Shown piece after piece: positions 54,713 to 64,000 of a stretch of DNA of 64,000 bases. The translations under genes were made by a program, and so were the position numbers. The stretch is from Tribonema minus (Eukaryota > Sar > Xanthophyceae > Tribonematales > Tribonemataceae), in the NCBI GenBank assembly GCA_017506865.1, contig JAFCMP010000514.1:1612001-1676000 (forward strand), given 5' to 3'. Each line of letters opens with the position of its first letter. The stretch's first letter is position 1. The notes beneath the pieces were generated by a model that saw only the letters and a program-made list of their open reading frames with translations, made no database searches and had not been told where the DNA came from.

Positions 54713-55110
54713 TGTGGTGACTGGGTGGTGTCCCAGCTCACAGTGTTGACTCTTCAGGAGTGAGGAACTGCTCCATTGCTCCAGTTACAGCCTAAAGCCT
54801 GCGAATGTTGCCTTGAGAAAGCAGCGGCGCTTGCAACTACTCTCTCCAGATACCAAGTGCCATGGCGCCGGTAAACGTGGCGGTGCAAAAGCAGACAAAA
54901 GCCTTCCTTAAAGCATGTAGATCGGTTTCTGATCATTAGGCGAACACAAGCACAAATGCAGCTGAGCGCTGCTGCCATTCAACTTGAGGTGACTGTTGAC
55001 AAATACGGGCACAACTCTCCAATTGAGCCCTGGCCACCTCAAGGCGTGCTACGTGCTGCCAACACACATCTATCATCCTAATGCACGCTAATGGCGGCCG
55101 CTTCACGACA
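54713..55110 (-). repeat. 5' LTR of the retrotransposon
   Basis: 398 bp, by eye identical to 41706-42103. It should carry the element promoter. The right-hand TTAC target duplication follows at 55111-55114. Confidence 0.96.
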
Positions 55111-55204
55111 TTACCAATGCTGCAGACCAGTGAAAAGCAGCATCAGGCACGCCGAGTGCAAACATGCCTAAGCTCATGAAGGCTTCGCGCACGTATATAG
55201 CGAA

Positions 55205-56785
55205 CTAATACGGACGCGGGCAGTCACAGGGGCACCCGAGGTCATGCAACGCTTGCATGACCGCAGCATTTTCAGACCTGCAAGTGGCGCAGAGCCTTGA
55301 AGACCAGCGGCCGAAGGGGCAGCCCGATTGCACTGCCCAGAGGATAGTGTGCATGTTCAATTTATTTATGGAATTAAGAGCGTCACCCAGGTCATCCGGC
55401 CACGGTGCCCCTTCCCGGCGCAGCCACTTGGCGCCACCGTCGATGCTGTACTCAAGCGACTTGACGAGCATTCGCGTCATGCCTTGCGGGCTCCAGTCGC
55501 CGCCGCTGCAGCTGCGCATCCACTCCAGGTGCCGCGGCGCCATATAATCGTTGCACCTCATCAAGTCGCAGATTGTGTTGATGTTGTGCGGGCAGCCCTG
55601 GGCGCGCAGCCACTCGAGCGTCGCCAGCGCCCCCTCGAATGCCGCCATATGCATCGTCCTCTCTGTCAGCGTGAAGTTCGGCAGCTCGGACTGCAGCCAC
55701 GCCAGTGCGCTCGCGTCGCGGTGCATGGCCGCAGCGTGCACGAGCGACGTCACTTGCGGCTCGCCGTTGACGATCGACCACATCACCTCCCCCGTCAGGT
55801 CGCCGCTGCTGCTCTCTTCGATGCCCACGGCATCTTCCAGGGAGAGCACTGCCAGCGGGCCAAACAGGAGCTGGCCGTGGTCGGGACTGAGGAGGAAGCG
55901 CAGCGTGGCAATGCGCCCGTGCTTGGCCGCCGTGTTGCAGAGCGCGTTCATGAAGTGCTCGGGCCATGTTTCGGGGGGGCGGAGCTGTGCGGCCACCCAC
56001 GCCAGTCCGGCACCGTCGTCGCCATGTTTGGCGAGCTCCAGGCCGACTTCGTACCACGTGTCCGTGTTGATGTCGCAGCGAGCAAGCGCATCCGCCCACA
56101 CCGAGTGCAGATAGCCAACGCTGCCGGTGCGCGCGGCGGCTATCAGCACGTCCTGACGTGGCGCGAGGCCAGCCGCATGTGTATGCCGTACCAGCGCCGC
56201 GGAGCCTACCTGCCCGAGCTTAGCATTCTCGGGGGTCGGGTAGGTCAGGCGCCGCAAAGCGTCAGCAAATGCGACGTTGGTGTCCAGGGCGTACTCTAGC
56301 CGGGCTGCCGAGTGGAGCGCGGCGGTGACCACCGTCCTGCAGGCCGCCCCGGACAGAGACGCCGCGGTGCCCGTGTACACCGCGCGCACATACCGGCTCA
56401 CAGGCGCGACAAACAGGAACTCTTCGGGGCCAACGAAGGCGACCACATCCGCGAGCAGCTTGTCGCTGGCGAACACCAGCGCCACTGCCGCCGCGGTGTC
56501 GTTGGCGCGCGGCCGCTGCGGCGCACTGTGACGCTCGGGGCTGTCCATTGCCGCCTGCAGCGCCGCGAGCCGCCGTTCTAGCGTCACCACGGCAGTGCTC
56601 AGACTCGCCACACCTCTGAGGGGCGCAGACCCGGCGGCGTCGGGGTAGAGCTGGCGCAGCACCGCCTTGATGCTCTGGTGCTCCGCCAGCAGTAGCGGGA
56701 GTTCTGCCGCGGCATCTGCGAGGACTGCGCACACGCGGTCGGCAGGGGGCTGCTGTGAGCAAGTATGCGAATGAGTATGCTGCAT
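55205..56785 (-). CDS. Ankyrin-type repeat protein, single exon
   Basis: Uninterrupted frame of 526 codons from the first ATG (56785) to TAA (55205). Near residues 105-130 an F-box-like stretch reads LLADVVAFVGPEEFLFVAPVSRYVRAVY. The following 350 residues are degenerate ankyrin-like helical repeats with the recurrent pattern of Ala-rich helix, then WL, then GCP: ALAWLQSELPNF, ATLEWLRAQGCPHN, LEWMRSCSGGDW and ILWAVQSGCPFG. Such F-box/ankyrin proteins are expanded in several algal and protist genomes and usually act as binding scaffolds, often in ubiquitin ligases. Unlike its neighbours it has no intron and no exon-edge copies. The retrotransposon LTR ends 95 bp beyond its stop, so the insertion may affect its 3' end. 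Family call good; partner unknown. Confidence 0.82.
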   Translation of the reverse strand: MQHTHSHTCSQQPPADRVCAVLADAAAELPLLLAEHQSIKAVLRQLYPDAAGSAPLRGVASLSTAVVTLERRLAALQAAMDSPERHSAPQRPRANDTAAAVALVFASDKLLADVVAFVGPEEFLFVAPVSRYVRAVYTGTAASLSGAACRTVVTAALHSAARLEYALDTNVAFADALRRLTYPTPENAKLGQVGSAALVRHTHAAGLAPRQDVLIAAARTGSVGYLHSVWADALARCDINTDTWYEVGLELAKHGDDGAGLAWVAAQLRPPETWPEHFMNALCNTAAKHGRIATLRFLLSPDHGQLLFGPLAVLSLEDAVGIEESSSGDLTGEVMWSIVNGEPQVTSLVHAAAMHRDASALAWLQSELPNFTLTERTMHMAAFEGALATLEWLRAQGCPHNINTICDLMRCNDYMAPRHLEWMRSCSGGDWSPQGMTRMLVKSLEYSIDGGAKWLRREGAPWPDDLGDALNSINKLNMHTILWAVQSGCPFGRWSSRLCATCRSENAAVMQALHDLGCPCDCPRPY

Positions 56786-57763
56786 GCCTACCGTACCCAC
56801 GAGCAAATAATTACTTGCACACAGCCGGCTATGCAGAATAGCTCGGACCCGTCATTGAAGAGGAGTTGGGTTATCTACCGTGTCTGAGCACGCCAGTCTA
56901 AGCAATGACATGGCCTCATTCAGCACAAGGGCCTGGCATTACAAAAAAGAAAAACAATAATTGTGGTCTGGCTGCACAAGAGATGTGGCCAAAGCACAAA
57001 TCTGATTGTAACACATATTGGCTACTGATGCTGTGCGATGTGAAGCACTCAGTTGACCTTGACTGCAGTCCCTCATGATGATGGATATCGTTAAACAGTT
57101 GCGAGGTTTTATGGCTCCGTGCCAGCATGCAGCAAACGCACTGCATGATCATAATGTACGCTGGGCGAGAACACACCTTGTGTCTCAGCCTGCGATGGAT
57201 CGAACTTTGCCGACAGCCACCTGTTCAATGTGAGCGCGCCAGCACCGAGTGGTACACGTTCTGCTCGTGGTCGCGGTCCATTCTGCTGCACCCAACCACA
57301 CCACGGCTTCCAAATTCAAACTTTAACTAGTGTTGGTCAACGTTCTGATGCGGGCGGCAGTCGTTGTACCTGCGCCACCGACAAGGCGCTTCGGTCTGGC
57401 CTTGGTGGAATCCAGGCACTGCACCAGTTGCTTGTTTTTCCTTCTCACACGCAACTTCAAAGTCTACTTCACTTCCTTCGCTTAGAGAGTGAGCCGACGC
57501 GTTTGCAAGGTGGTGCAGTGCACGATCTGGCGATATTTGGTAGCTTGATCGCTGTAAGTTGAACGGCAGCACAGGCCGCCAGATTGTACCGTTGTCAGCG
57601 TGAACGCGCACAAGGAACATTTGCCTCACACTAGCGCTCGTGTGCCTCCGGTGCACCAACCGGACGTTGAGGAAGGCAGTAGTCCCAGAACATCCTCAGG
57701 TTGGCTGCCTTCAGGCTCGGCGCGCCGGTTTACGGAGAAAATCCTATCAATCGGAGCCCGGTC
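56786..57763. promoter_or_regulatory. Divergent intergenic region
   Basis: Separates the starts of the ankyrin gene (minus) and the 57.8 kb gene (plus), so it should hold both promoters. It is AT-richer than the genes. No core promoter motif is clear. A minus-strand frame at 57327-57659 is open but featureless. Confidence 0.4.
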
Positions 57764-60700
57764 ATGGTTAGCGCCGAAACCATGACGACAAATAGCGTTG
57801 CCAACAGCAGTATAGTCATAGAAAAGGCGATACAGCAGCTGGAGGTGTGGGAGAAGGAGGCAGGGCGAAGTGCAGATCGGGCCGCGGCGATGGTGCTGCA
57901 GCTGCTGGTGGCTAGCAAGGGCCAACTGATCACCCATGCCAACAGGCAACGATTGCTGGGCTGGGTAGAGCGGCGAACAGAGATGGTGAGTGCTCCTTGT
58001 AAGTGTTGAACTTCATGCGCAACAGCTGATGCGGCGTTGGTACCCATTCTGGCGCACCTGTCGTCAGCCTGACAACAGCACACACCGGCAACAGTGAACC
58101 ATAACTCACAAGAAACCACCGATTGATGCTGACGCGGGGTTGCCAACTCGCGCTGCGGGGGCATGTTTCAGTCTTGGCAGGCGCACACAGGCTTGTTGCG
58201 CCAGCTGGACTGCCGTGCGCTGAGTTGGCGCATGTTGGCGCCTTCCCGCACTTATCATGCATCGATGCACGCCTCTCATGCGTAGCGCCTGTCGAGACGG
58301 CGATATCGCCTGCTGACACGCTTCGCATCATTTTCAGCATCGAGTTCAGGCTCAGGCTCACTTAAAAGCATCGCTTGGAATTGCCGCACGTCAACCCGTG
58401 CACGCCTGAGTATGCAGGCTGCCCTGAGCGCTGCCTCTCGCGCCATTCCAGCTTACTTTGAAGCCACAAACCACTGCCGCGTTCCGTCGCGCGCAGCACC
58501 TGCAGTGGCCTCTACCAGTGAGACAGCCATGCACTTCTGCCATGTGTGGCTTCGACCAGCAGATGTCATCAGTACTGCCTGTGTTGTCGTCAGTTGCTGC
58601 GCAGCGCGTGAGGTACAGGGCTGTGCGCAAACTGTGCCTCAGGACCGCAAATGGCTTGCATAGTGCGCCGTCGCATCTCACAGCCGAATCAGATGCATTC
58701 ATGCCACTCGCGCGTGGATGCGCTTGCCAGCTGCGCCACAGCGAGGCGCTCGCTGCGCTTGTCTGGCTGTTTCGCCCCTGATTCAGTGTTAGGGTTAGGG
58801 CTAGGGCTAGGGTTAGAGCGTTCCGCGCGTCAGGCAGCGTCCCACCACAGCGCTTCCGCGCACTGCAGAGATCGTGAGCTGTGCGGTCTCGTGTCTGAGG
58901 GATGCCATCCCGCACGTTCTGTGGACGGCGCGAAGCGACATCGCTATGCGCCATTGGAGCAACGCCATTACGTGCCTGACACACCTGCATTCCTCGCTAG
59001 CCGTAAGACGGACCCTGCACAGTGCAGACCGTTGAATGAGCGCATCTCGACCCCCCTGCTGTGGGCCCATCAGGCTCGTCTTTACGGAAATGTACGCCGT
59101 CATTGACGGTCTGGGAGGTGTCATAGGCTTAGGGTTGCGGTCAGGTCCCGTACCCTGCCCTAGATGACCCCTCCGCGCGCAGACCGACGTCATACCTGAT
59201 CTGAGAGATGCCACAACGCAGCTACGGGGGTGCGGTCCTGAGGGATGCCACAACACAGCAAGGCGGGGGGCGGAGGCATATATCACTAGTCTGCCAGCAG
59301 CCTCCGCAACAGCAGATCGGCCGCTGAGCCTCGCCTCACCGGTGCCATATGCTCACAAACTGCGCGCAGGCGGTCGTGACGGGCGAGCTGAGCGATGCCA
59401 TCACACCTGAGCGTTGCCATCTGCACACGCCTCAGGGTAGACAGCCGCGTCGCTCGCTAGCCCTTTGACGGACCTCGCAAACGGCGGAATGTCCACTGCC
59501 TTTGCCTCAAGCGCTGGCTCAGGGGCAGGTCAGGATTAGGGTAAGGGGTGGGATCAGGTCTCGTACCCAACCCTTCCGCGCGCAGGCCGACGTCATGCCT
59601 GTTCTGAGGATACTATCGCCAGTCAGTCGGCAGCCTCTGCAATGCTGGACCAGCCACCCCGAGCCTCGCCTCACTGATTGCCATATGCTCGTTCTGCGCG
59701 CAGGCGGACGTCGTGACGGGCGAGCTGAGCGATGCCATTACACGCCTCAAGGCGCGCCTCGACTTCTCCTACTTCCCTGGCGCCGCGTGGGGCAGCGCGG
59801 CGGAGGCGGAGGCGGCGGACGCGGCGCGCGCGCTGGAGGCGGCCTTCGGCGGCGAGCGGCGCGACAGCAGGGTCAACAGGTGACGCTTCGGTGTGCGTGT
59901 TGATTGTTCCTGTTAAGAAACGCTTTGTTTGAAGTGCATTTGACTTGCCTGTGCAGCGGGGGGATAAAGTTGAGCCAAAGCTCGCAAGGATGGTGTCTGC
60001 CATGTACGGTGATGAGGCGGTCTTTGGCGGCGAGCGGCGCGACAGCAGGGTCAACAGGTGACTCTCCCACTGTATGTGAGGACACCTCAGTTGTATAATT
60101 CTGGCCGACCCTGGAGCGTTATGAGGACGATGTTTGCAGTTTACAGTCAGCAGGCGGCGGCGGCGGCGAGCGGTGCGACAACAGGGCCAACAGGTGACGC
60201 TCATGCTGTGCGTGTTGCTTTTTTCTCTCACAAAACGCTTTCAAGTGCATTTGCCTTGCCTGTGCAGGGGGGATCACAAGGCAGATGTATGTTCATGCCA
60301 AGGCTTGTAAGGATGATGCTTGCTGAGTATGGTCAAGAGATGCGGCCTTTGAGGGTTAGAAGAATCAACAGGTGACACTCCTGCTGCACGTGGACGGCAC
60401 AAGTCATTTTGCCCTCGGATTGTCATGGGATGATGGCTGCCACGCGTAGCCGACGGGTGGCAGCAGCGCGTGACGCAGCGCCAGAAATGAGTTTAAACAA
60501 GCAATAAATGAAAAAATGACGCTCCCACAATTCCCCTCCTGCGTATCGCTACTTTTTGGGCCTCGCATGGGGCCAGCCACTCGCCTCAGCACGCTACTGA
60601 CTCATGACTCACAAGTCATGACTCCTCCCCCGTGCACACACAGCGAGGACCTGCCCACCACGCCGAACGGCGCTGAGACGGACGACGAGCAGGGGGAGGT

Positions 60701-63700
60701 GGGGGGCGTGTGGAGCGCGGAGGGCAGCTCAGAGGCGGGGGGCCTGCCGACGCTGCTGGAGGGCATCGAGTCGGACAGCGGCTTCCTGCTGCAGGCGGCG
60801 CACAAGACTACGCGGTGCGTTGTAGGGTTAGCGTCAGGACTAGGGTTAGAAATAGGCTTATGCTGGAGGGCATCGAGTCGGGCAGCGGCTTCCTGCTGCA
60901 GGCGGCGCACAGGACGACGCGGTGCGTTGTAGGTTAGCATTAGGGTTAGGATTGGGGCTAGGGTTAAGGTTAGCGTTAACGTTAGGGTCAGGGTTACCCG
61001 TTACTGGGTTAGCCATAGGGTTAGATTTAGGGTCAGATCTAGGGTCAAGGTGAGCCGTCGGGTCATGGTCAGGGTTGGGATTAAGGGGTTAGGTTCAGCT
61101 GCCTGTGTCGAACGCCTGAGCGCGTGTGGCTGCATACACCCAGGAGCGGTGCCCTGGCGCTACATGTGTGTGCGGGTAAAATATGCCTGCCTCGGGTTTG
61201 CAGCCAAGGCCCTTGAGAATTTTTTGTGCTACTACGTATCTGCCCCTACGTGCTGATCACAGTAAGCGTGCATCGCCCTACTTGATGCAGCTTCCTTCAT
61301 GCCCTGATTAGGCTACACTCAACATGGCTCCAGCTGTGTCTTTGGTTCAGCAATACTCGAGCAGCCTGCTGGTTGCATCTGCGCGTCTCTTCCAGAGGGG
61401 ACATGCACGGCGTGCAAGGGCGCTCATTCATTTGGCGGATGCCTTGCCATGCGACAACGGCGGCGCGCGTGCCCAAATGCCATCGCCTTGTGCGCGCGTG
61501 CCTTGGCAAAAGTTCAACGGCCGCGCAGCCACTCGCACGCTGCAAAGGCGCAATTACGCAACGCCCACTCGCCTGTGATGGCAGCGGTGCGCGCACACTG
61601 CCAGGCCAGCAACTTCAGCATCAACTTCATTGTGAGCGACCTGCGGTGCACAAAGTCGTGTCCATGTGCTTCTGAACTTATTTTCTCACTGGCTCCATCA
61701 ACTTCTGACTGGCTTCATCGACTTCAACTCATTTCCGCAGGACGTGCACGATAGTTCAGCGGTCGCGCAGCCGCCTGCGCTGTTACTACAACATGGCGCT
61801 GCAGGAGCAGATCGCGCTGCCAACGCCGCCGCCGGTAAGCATGCGCATCTCGGCCGTATGCGGACATGCAGGGTGGCACCTTGCTGAAACTACCTCGATG
61901 TAAAGCACTGCTGCTTGCACCCCCATCATTACCGTCAAAGTGTGACAACATGTGTATCAACGCCGCCGCCGCCGTCTCCGTCAAGTTCCGCGTATGCGCT
62001 CACCTGCCGTCGCCGCCGCCAGCAGTGAGCGTGCGCGCCCTGCCATTATACATACGGCATGGTACCTCTGATGGAAAGAAACAATGTCACAATCACCTCT
62101 GTGAGACTTGAAATACACTGCTTCTGGCACATGGATTATCACCATCATAATCACTGCATCGCAACTACATATTTCTGATGGAAAAAAGCAGTGTCACAAT
62201 CACCTCTGTGAGACTTCAAATACACTGCTTCCGGCGCCTGGACCATCACCATCAAAATCATTGCGTTGCAACTATCACGATGCGGAGCACTGCTGCTCGT
62301 GCCCCTGACATCGTCACCAAAGTGCCGACAGCGCCAGTATCAGCAAGCTGCCGCCGCCGCCGCCGGTATGCCTGCGCACCTCTGCCGTATGCGTATGGTA
62401 TGGTGCATCTGACGACAATGAAACTGAAAGTACCAAAATTGCAATCGTGTGTGGCTTGGGCAATTTTGCCCTCTAGCTGCCTTGTCATTGCCCTGAGGGC
62501 GCCAACTGCACATGTACGAACAAAGAATGGAGGCAGCGCACAGAGGCTGCTGCAGGGGCGCATCACACTACGCGGTTAGGGCTAGGATCAGGGCTTGACT
62601 CGGCACCCGCGAGGTCGATTAGCTTGCACGCATCTTGCCCCGTTGCTGTCCTACGAGCGCTGCAGCAAGACACGAGGCTGCGCGCCAGACGTCATGGATG
62701 CGGATATCTCGCCTCATGCGTCTAAAAAGGCAAACGGCGACCCTCCATCTTCAACATTTATTTTTGAGGCTGATTTCGATGCCCATGGCATCGACGAGCT
62801 TGCGTGCTGAGTGTCCAGCCCCCCCAACATTCTCTCTGAGCGCTGCCGCAGGGGTCGCACAGCGGACCGGGGTCAGAGACGTCCACGCCGCCCATGTCCG
62901 ACCTTAGCGCCGTGGGGGCGAAGCGGCCGTCGCTGCTGGTGAGCACTGCCGCATTGTGGCGTCGTGTATGGTGCTGTTGAGAGTGCGCTCCCTCCGACGC
63001 TGCTGCTTGCTTGCTCGTTATTGTCGTTGTTGTGCGCGTACGCATGCGTCGTAAACGCCGCCGGCGCTGACCTCGTCTTGCTGAGCTGAGCTGTCGTCAC
63101 GATGCCCGTTGAGCGCTGCCACCGATGGCGCTGCGTATGAATGGTGCTGTCTCTCATCTCCACTTCTGCGTCTGTGTTGAAGTATCTTGTGTATGAGTGC
63201 ACGTGTTGCCGGGTGCATGCAGGTTTCCTGCTGAACAGTCATCGCGTCGCCAGTTGTTTGCATCTGGAGTGATGATTTTCCATTGTTTTGAGATGAATCT
63301 GAAGTGACGGTTATCCATTACTTCGATGTGGAAGAGTTATAACTCACAGAAGGGAGGCAGTTCCAGAAACAGCAGGACCTCTTGCTGCAGAGATCTCCAC
63401 TGCTGAGGGAGGAAGGCCACACTTCCAATGCCCCCGCTGTCTGCTTCTTGGCATTGAAGAGGTAGGGGTCAGCCTGGGACGCGGGGAGGGTCGGGACGGG
63501 GGGGGGAGGGGGGGGAGGGCTGCAAGACCTTGATGTTGTCGATGCCTGCCATGACATGCTACTCGATGAAAGATGGGTTCAAAGCTTCATCACATGCCGC
63601 CCCCCCTCGCTGCCTGCTCCCCTCAGGCGCTGCGGCTCGGGCCGCAGAAGGACCCCCTGATGGAGAACACGCGCTTTTTATTATCGACGCGACGCGGCAG

Positions 63701-63751
63701 GGGTGGCAAGCCCATGGCGGTCAGCCACATGTGGAACACCAGCGGCGTCTG
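57764..63751 (+). CDS. Multi-exon protein of unknown function (3' end outside window)
   Basis: Six exons join in consistent phase: 57764-57985, 59704-59879, 60644-60814, 61741-61834, 62852-62938 and 63627-63751, giving 291 residues plus two bases, and the gene continues beyond the window. Exon 1 is helical (IEKAIQQLEVWEKEAG, LLGWVERRTEM). Exon 2 continues a helix (ELSDAITRLKARLDF), then Ala-rich sequence ending ERRDSRVN. Exon 3 is acidic and Gly/Ser-rich with LLEGIESDSGFLLQAAH. Exon 4 is basic (QRSRSRLRCYYNMALQEQI) and ends in Pro. Exons 5 and 6 look disordered, with SETSTPPMSDLSAV and a basic STRRGRGGK. I recognise no domain. Exons 2, 3, 4 and 6 have flanking edge copies, as in the other plus-strand genes, which supports their being real exons. 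Exon 1 is the least certain join. Confidence 0.6.
58788..58816 (+). repeat. Interstitial telomere-like repeat
   Basis: TTAGGG and CTAGGG units in intron 1 of the 57.8 kb gene. Confidence 0.82.
58864..59620 (+). repeat. Copies of the 5' edge of exon 2 (57.8 kb gene)
   Basis: Direct copies of the acceptor and first 40-50 nt of exon 2 lie at 59175-59220, 59361-59402 (best: GCAGGCGGTCGTGACGGGCG) and 59576-59615, with a degraded one at 58866-58912. The true exon starts at 59704. Spacers share GTGAGGCTC/GCCATATGCTC text. Confidence 0.85.
60010..60385 (+). repeat. Copies of the 3' edge of exon 2 (57.8 kb gene)
   Basis: Three copies after the true donor at 59880: 60012-60066 (nearly exact, GAGCGGCGCGACAGCAGGGT), 60151-60205 and 60339-60380 (most degraded). 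All end CAACAGGTGAC. Spacers also repeat TTGCCTTGCCTGTGCAG-like text. Confidence 0.92.
60858..60930 (+). repeat. Copy of the 3' edge of exon 3 (57.8 kb gene)
   Basis: TGCTGGAGGGCATCGAGTCG through CGCGGTGCGTTGTAGG repeats the end of exon 3 and its donor 75 bp after the true donor at 60815. Only a few bases differ. Confidence 0.93.
60930..61095 (+). repeat. Long degenerate telomere-like array
   Basis: About 165 bp of TTAGGG-derived units with many substitutions (TTAGCG, TTAGAT, GTCAGG), directly after an exon 3 edge copy. A short tract also precedes that copy (60821-60850). It is the longest such array in the window. Confidence 0.88.
61508..61565 (+). repeat. Diverged copy of the 5' part of exon 4 (57.8 kb gene)
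   Basis: AGTTCAACGGCCGCGCAGCC followed by CAATTACGCAAC resembles the exon 4 text AGTTCAGCGGTCGCGCAGCC through TGTTACTACAAC (61754-61793). Placement upstream of the true exon fits the general rule. Confidence 0.6.
61940..62375 (+). repeat. Copies of the 3' edge of exon 4 and a 106-bp tandem repeat
   Basis: CCGCCGCCGCCG edge copies lie at 61958-61980, 62005-62030 and 62330-62372 (the last with GCCGGTATGC, like the true donor). Between them two copies of a 106-bp unit (62067-62173, 62174-62279) share GTCACAATCACCTCTGTGAG. Confidence 0.75.
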
Positions 63752-63779
63752 GTGAGTTGCAGTGTTGAAGTAGAAGTGC

Positions 63780-63995
63780 CTTTGAAGTTTGAAGCCCATG
63801 GCAATTAGCCTTTTGACTCTGAAGCGCATGGCGGTGAGCCTTGTGTGGAACATCAGCAGCGTCTGGTGAATTTCAATGTTGAGGTAGAAGTGCCCTTGAA
63901 GATCTGACGATGGCCGATCAGTCATGTATGGTAAATGAGAGCCCATGGCGGTTAGCCACGTATGGAAAACCAGCGGCGTCTGATGAGCCGAAATA
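63780..63995 (+). repeat. Copies of the 3' edge of exon 6 (57.8 kb gene)
   Basis: After the true donor at 63752, copies lie at 63790-63810 (fragment), 63826-63880 and 63940-63988. Each repeats CCCATGGCGGTNAGCC and CAGCGGCGTCTGGTGA or variants. Confidence 0.9.
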
Positions 63996-64000
63996 TTGAA

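Larger units (their letters stand above)
41706..55110 (-). mobile_element. Complete Ty3/gypsy LTR retrotransposon with methyltransferase-like domain
   Basis: Element of 13.4 kb bounded by 398-bp direct repeats (41706-42103 and 54713-55110) and a 4-bp TTAC target duplication (41702-41705 and 55111-55114). In element orientation (minus) the order is 5' LTR, primer-binding-like site, about 0.86 kb leader, gag, pol, 1.5 kb 3' non-coding DNA, 3' LTR. The order RT, RNase H, integrase places it in Ty3/gypsy. LTR ends are TGTC...CACA. The two LTRs read as identical, and gag and pol are open, so insertion is recent and the copy may be competent. It is larger than the usual 5-8 kb because of a long gag N-terminus, a glutamine-rich block and the extra domain before RT. 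Confidence 0.96.

Noticed and set aside
55328-56299. 323-codon plus-strand frame
   Set aside because: Antisense shadow of the ankyrin-type gene.

Overview
This window is nuclear DNA of a eukaryote, most likely a unicellular alga or related protist with GC-rich genes. Genes on both strands are cut by GT-AG introns (one candidate GC-AG). Interstitial TTAGGG/CCCTAA repeats sit inside introns, and a Ty3/gypsy retrotransposon is present. A haptophyte-like lineage would fit (GC-rich introns, ankyrin-type proteins, an EF-hand/PH/kinase protein), but the sequence alone does not settle it. All exon models were read by eye from splice sites and reading phase, without transcripts.

Layout. 89-3109 (+): last three exons of a PP2A B55 regulatory subunit, cut by the window edge. 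4455-7002 (-): CRIPT. 7430-15207 (+): five-exon protein with an N-terminal MIT-like domain, divergent from CRIPT. 16682-31552 (+): thirteen-exon kinase of 818 aa with a potential myristoylation site, three EF-hands, a PH domain and a CaMK-like kinase domain. 34294-37195 (-): five-exon protein of unknown function ending in a single membrane segment. 37.2-41.7 kb: AT-richer, with weak minus-strand gene fragments. 41706-55110: complete 13.4 kb Ty3/gypsy element in minus orientation, with 398-bp LTRs that read as identical, a TTAC target duplication, gag and pol. 55205-56785 (-): single-exon ankyrin-like protein. 57764-63751 and beyond (+): six visible exons of an unrecognised protein that runs off the window.

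Two things stand out. First, most exons of the plus-strand genes are flanked by direct, degenerate copies of their own edges. Copies of the 5' edge, each with its AG acceptor, lie upstream; copies of the 3' edge, each with its GT donor, lie downstream. I count more than fifty copies, and none contains a whole exon. This structure fills much of the intron space.

Second, the retrotransposon carries a C5-cytosine-methyltransferase-like domain at the start of pol. Its motif I (SAM-binding) is split by the gag-pol frame change at a run of nine G, and the usual catalytic Pro-Cys is missing.

Functionally, the host genes look like ordinary signalling and housekeeping genes (phosphatase subunit, zinc-binding CRIPT, ESCRT-type MIT protein, calcium/lipid-regulated kinase). 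They do not form an operon or cluster.
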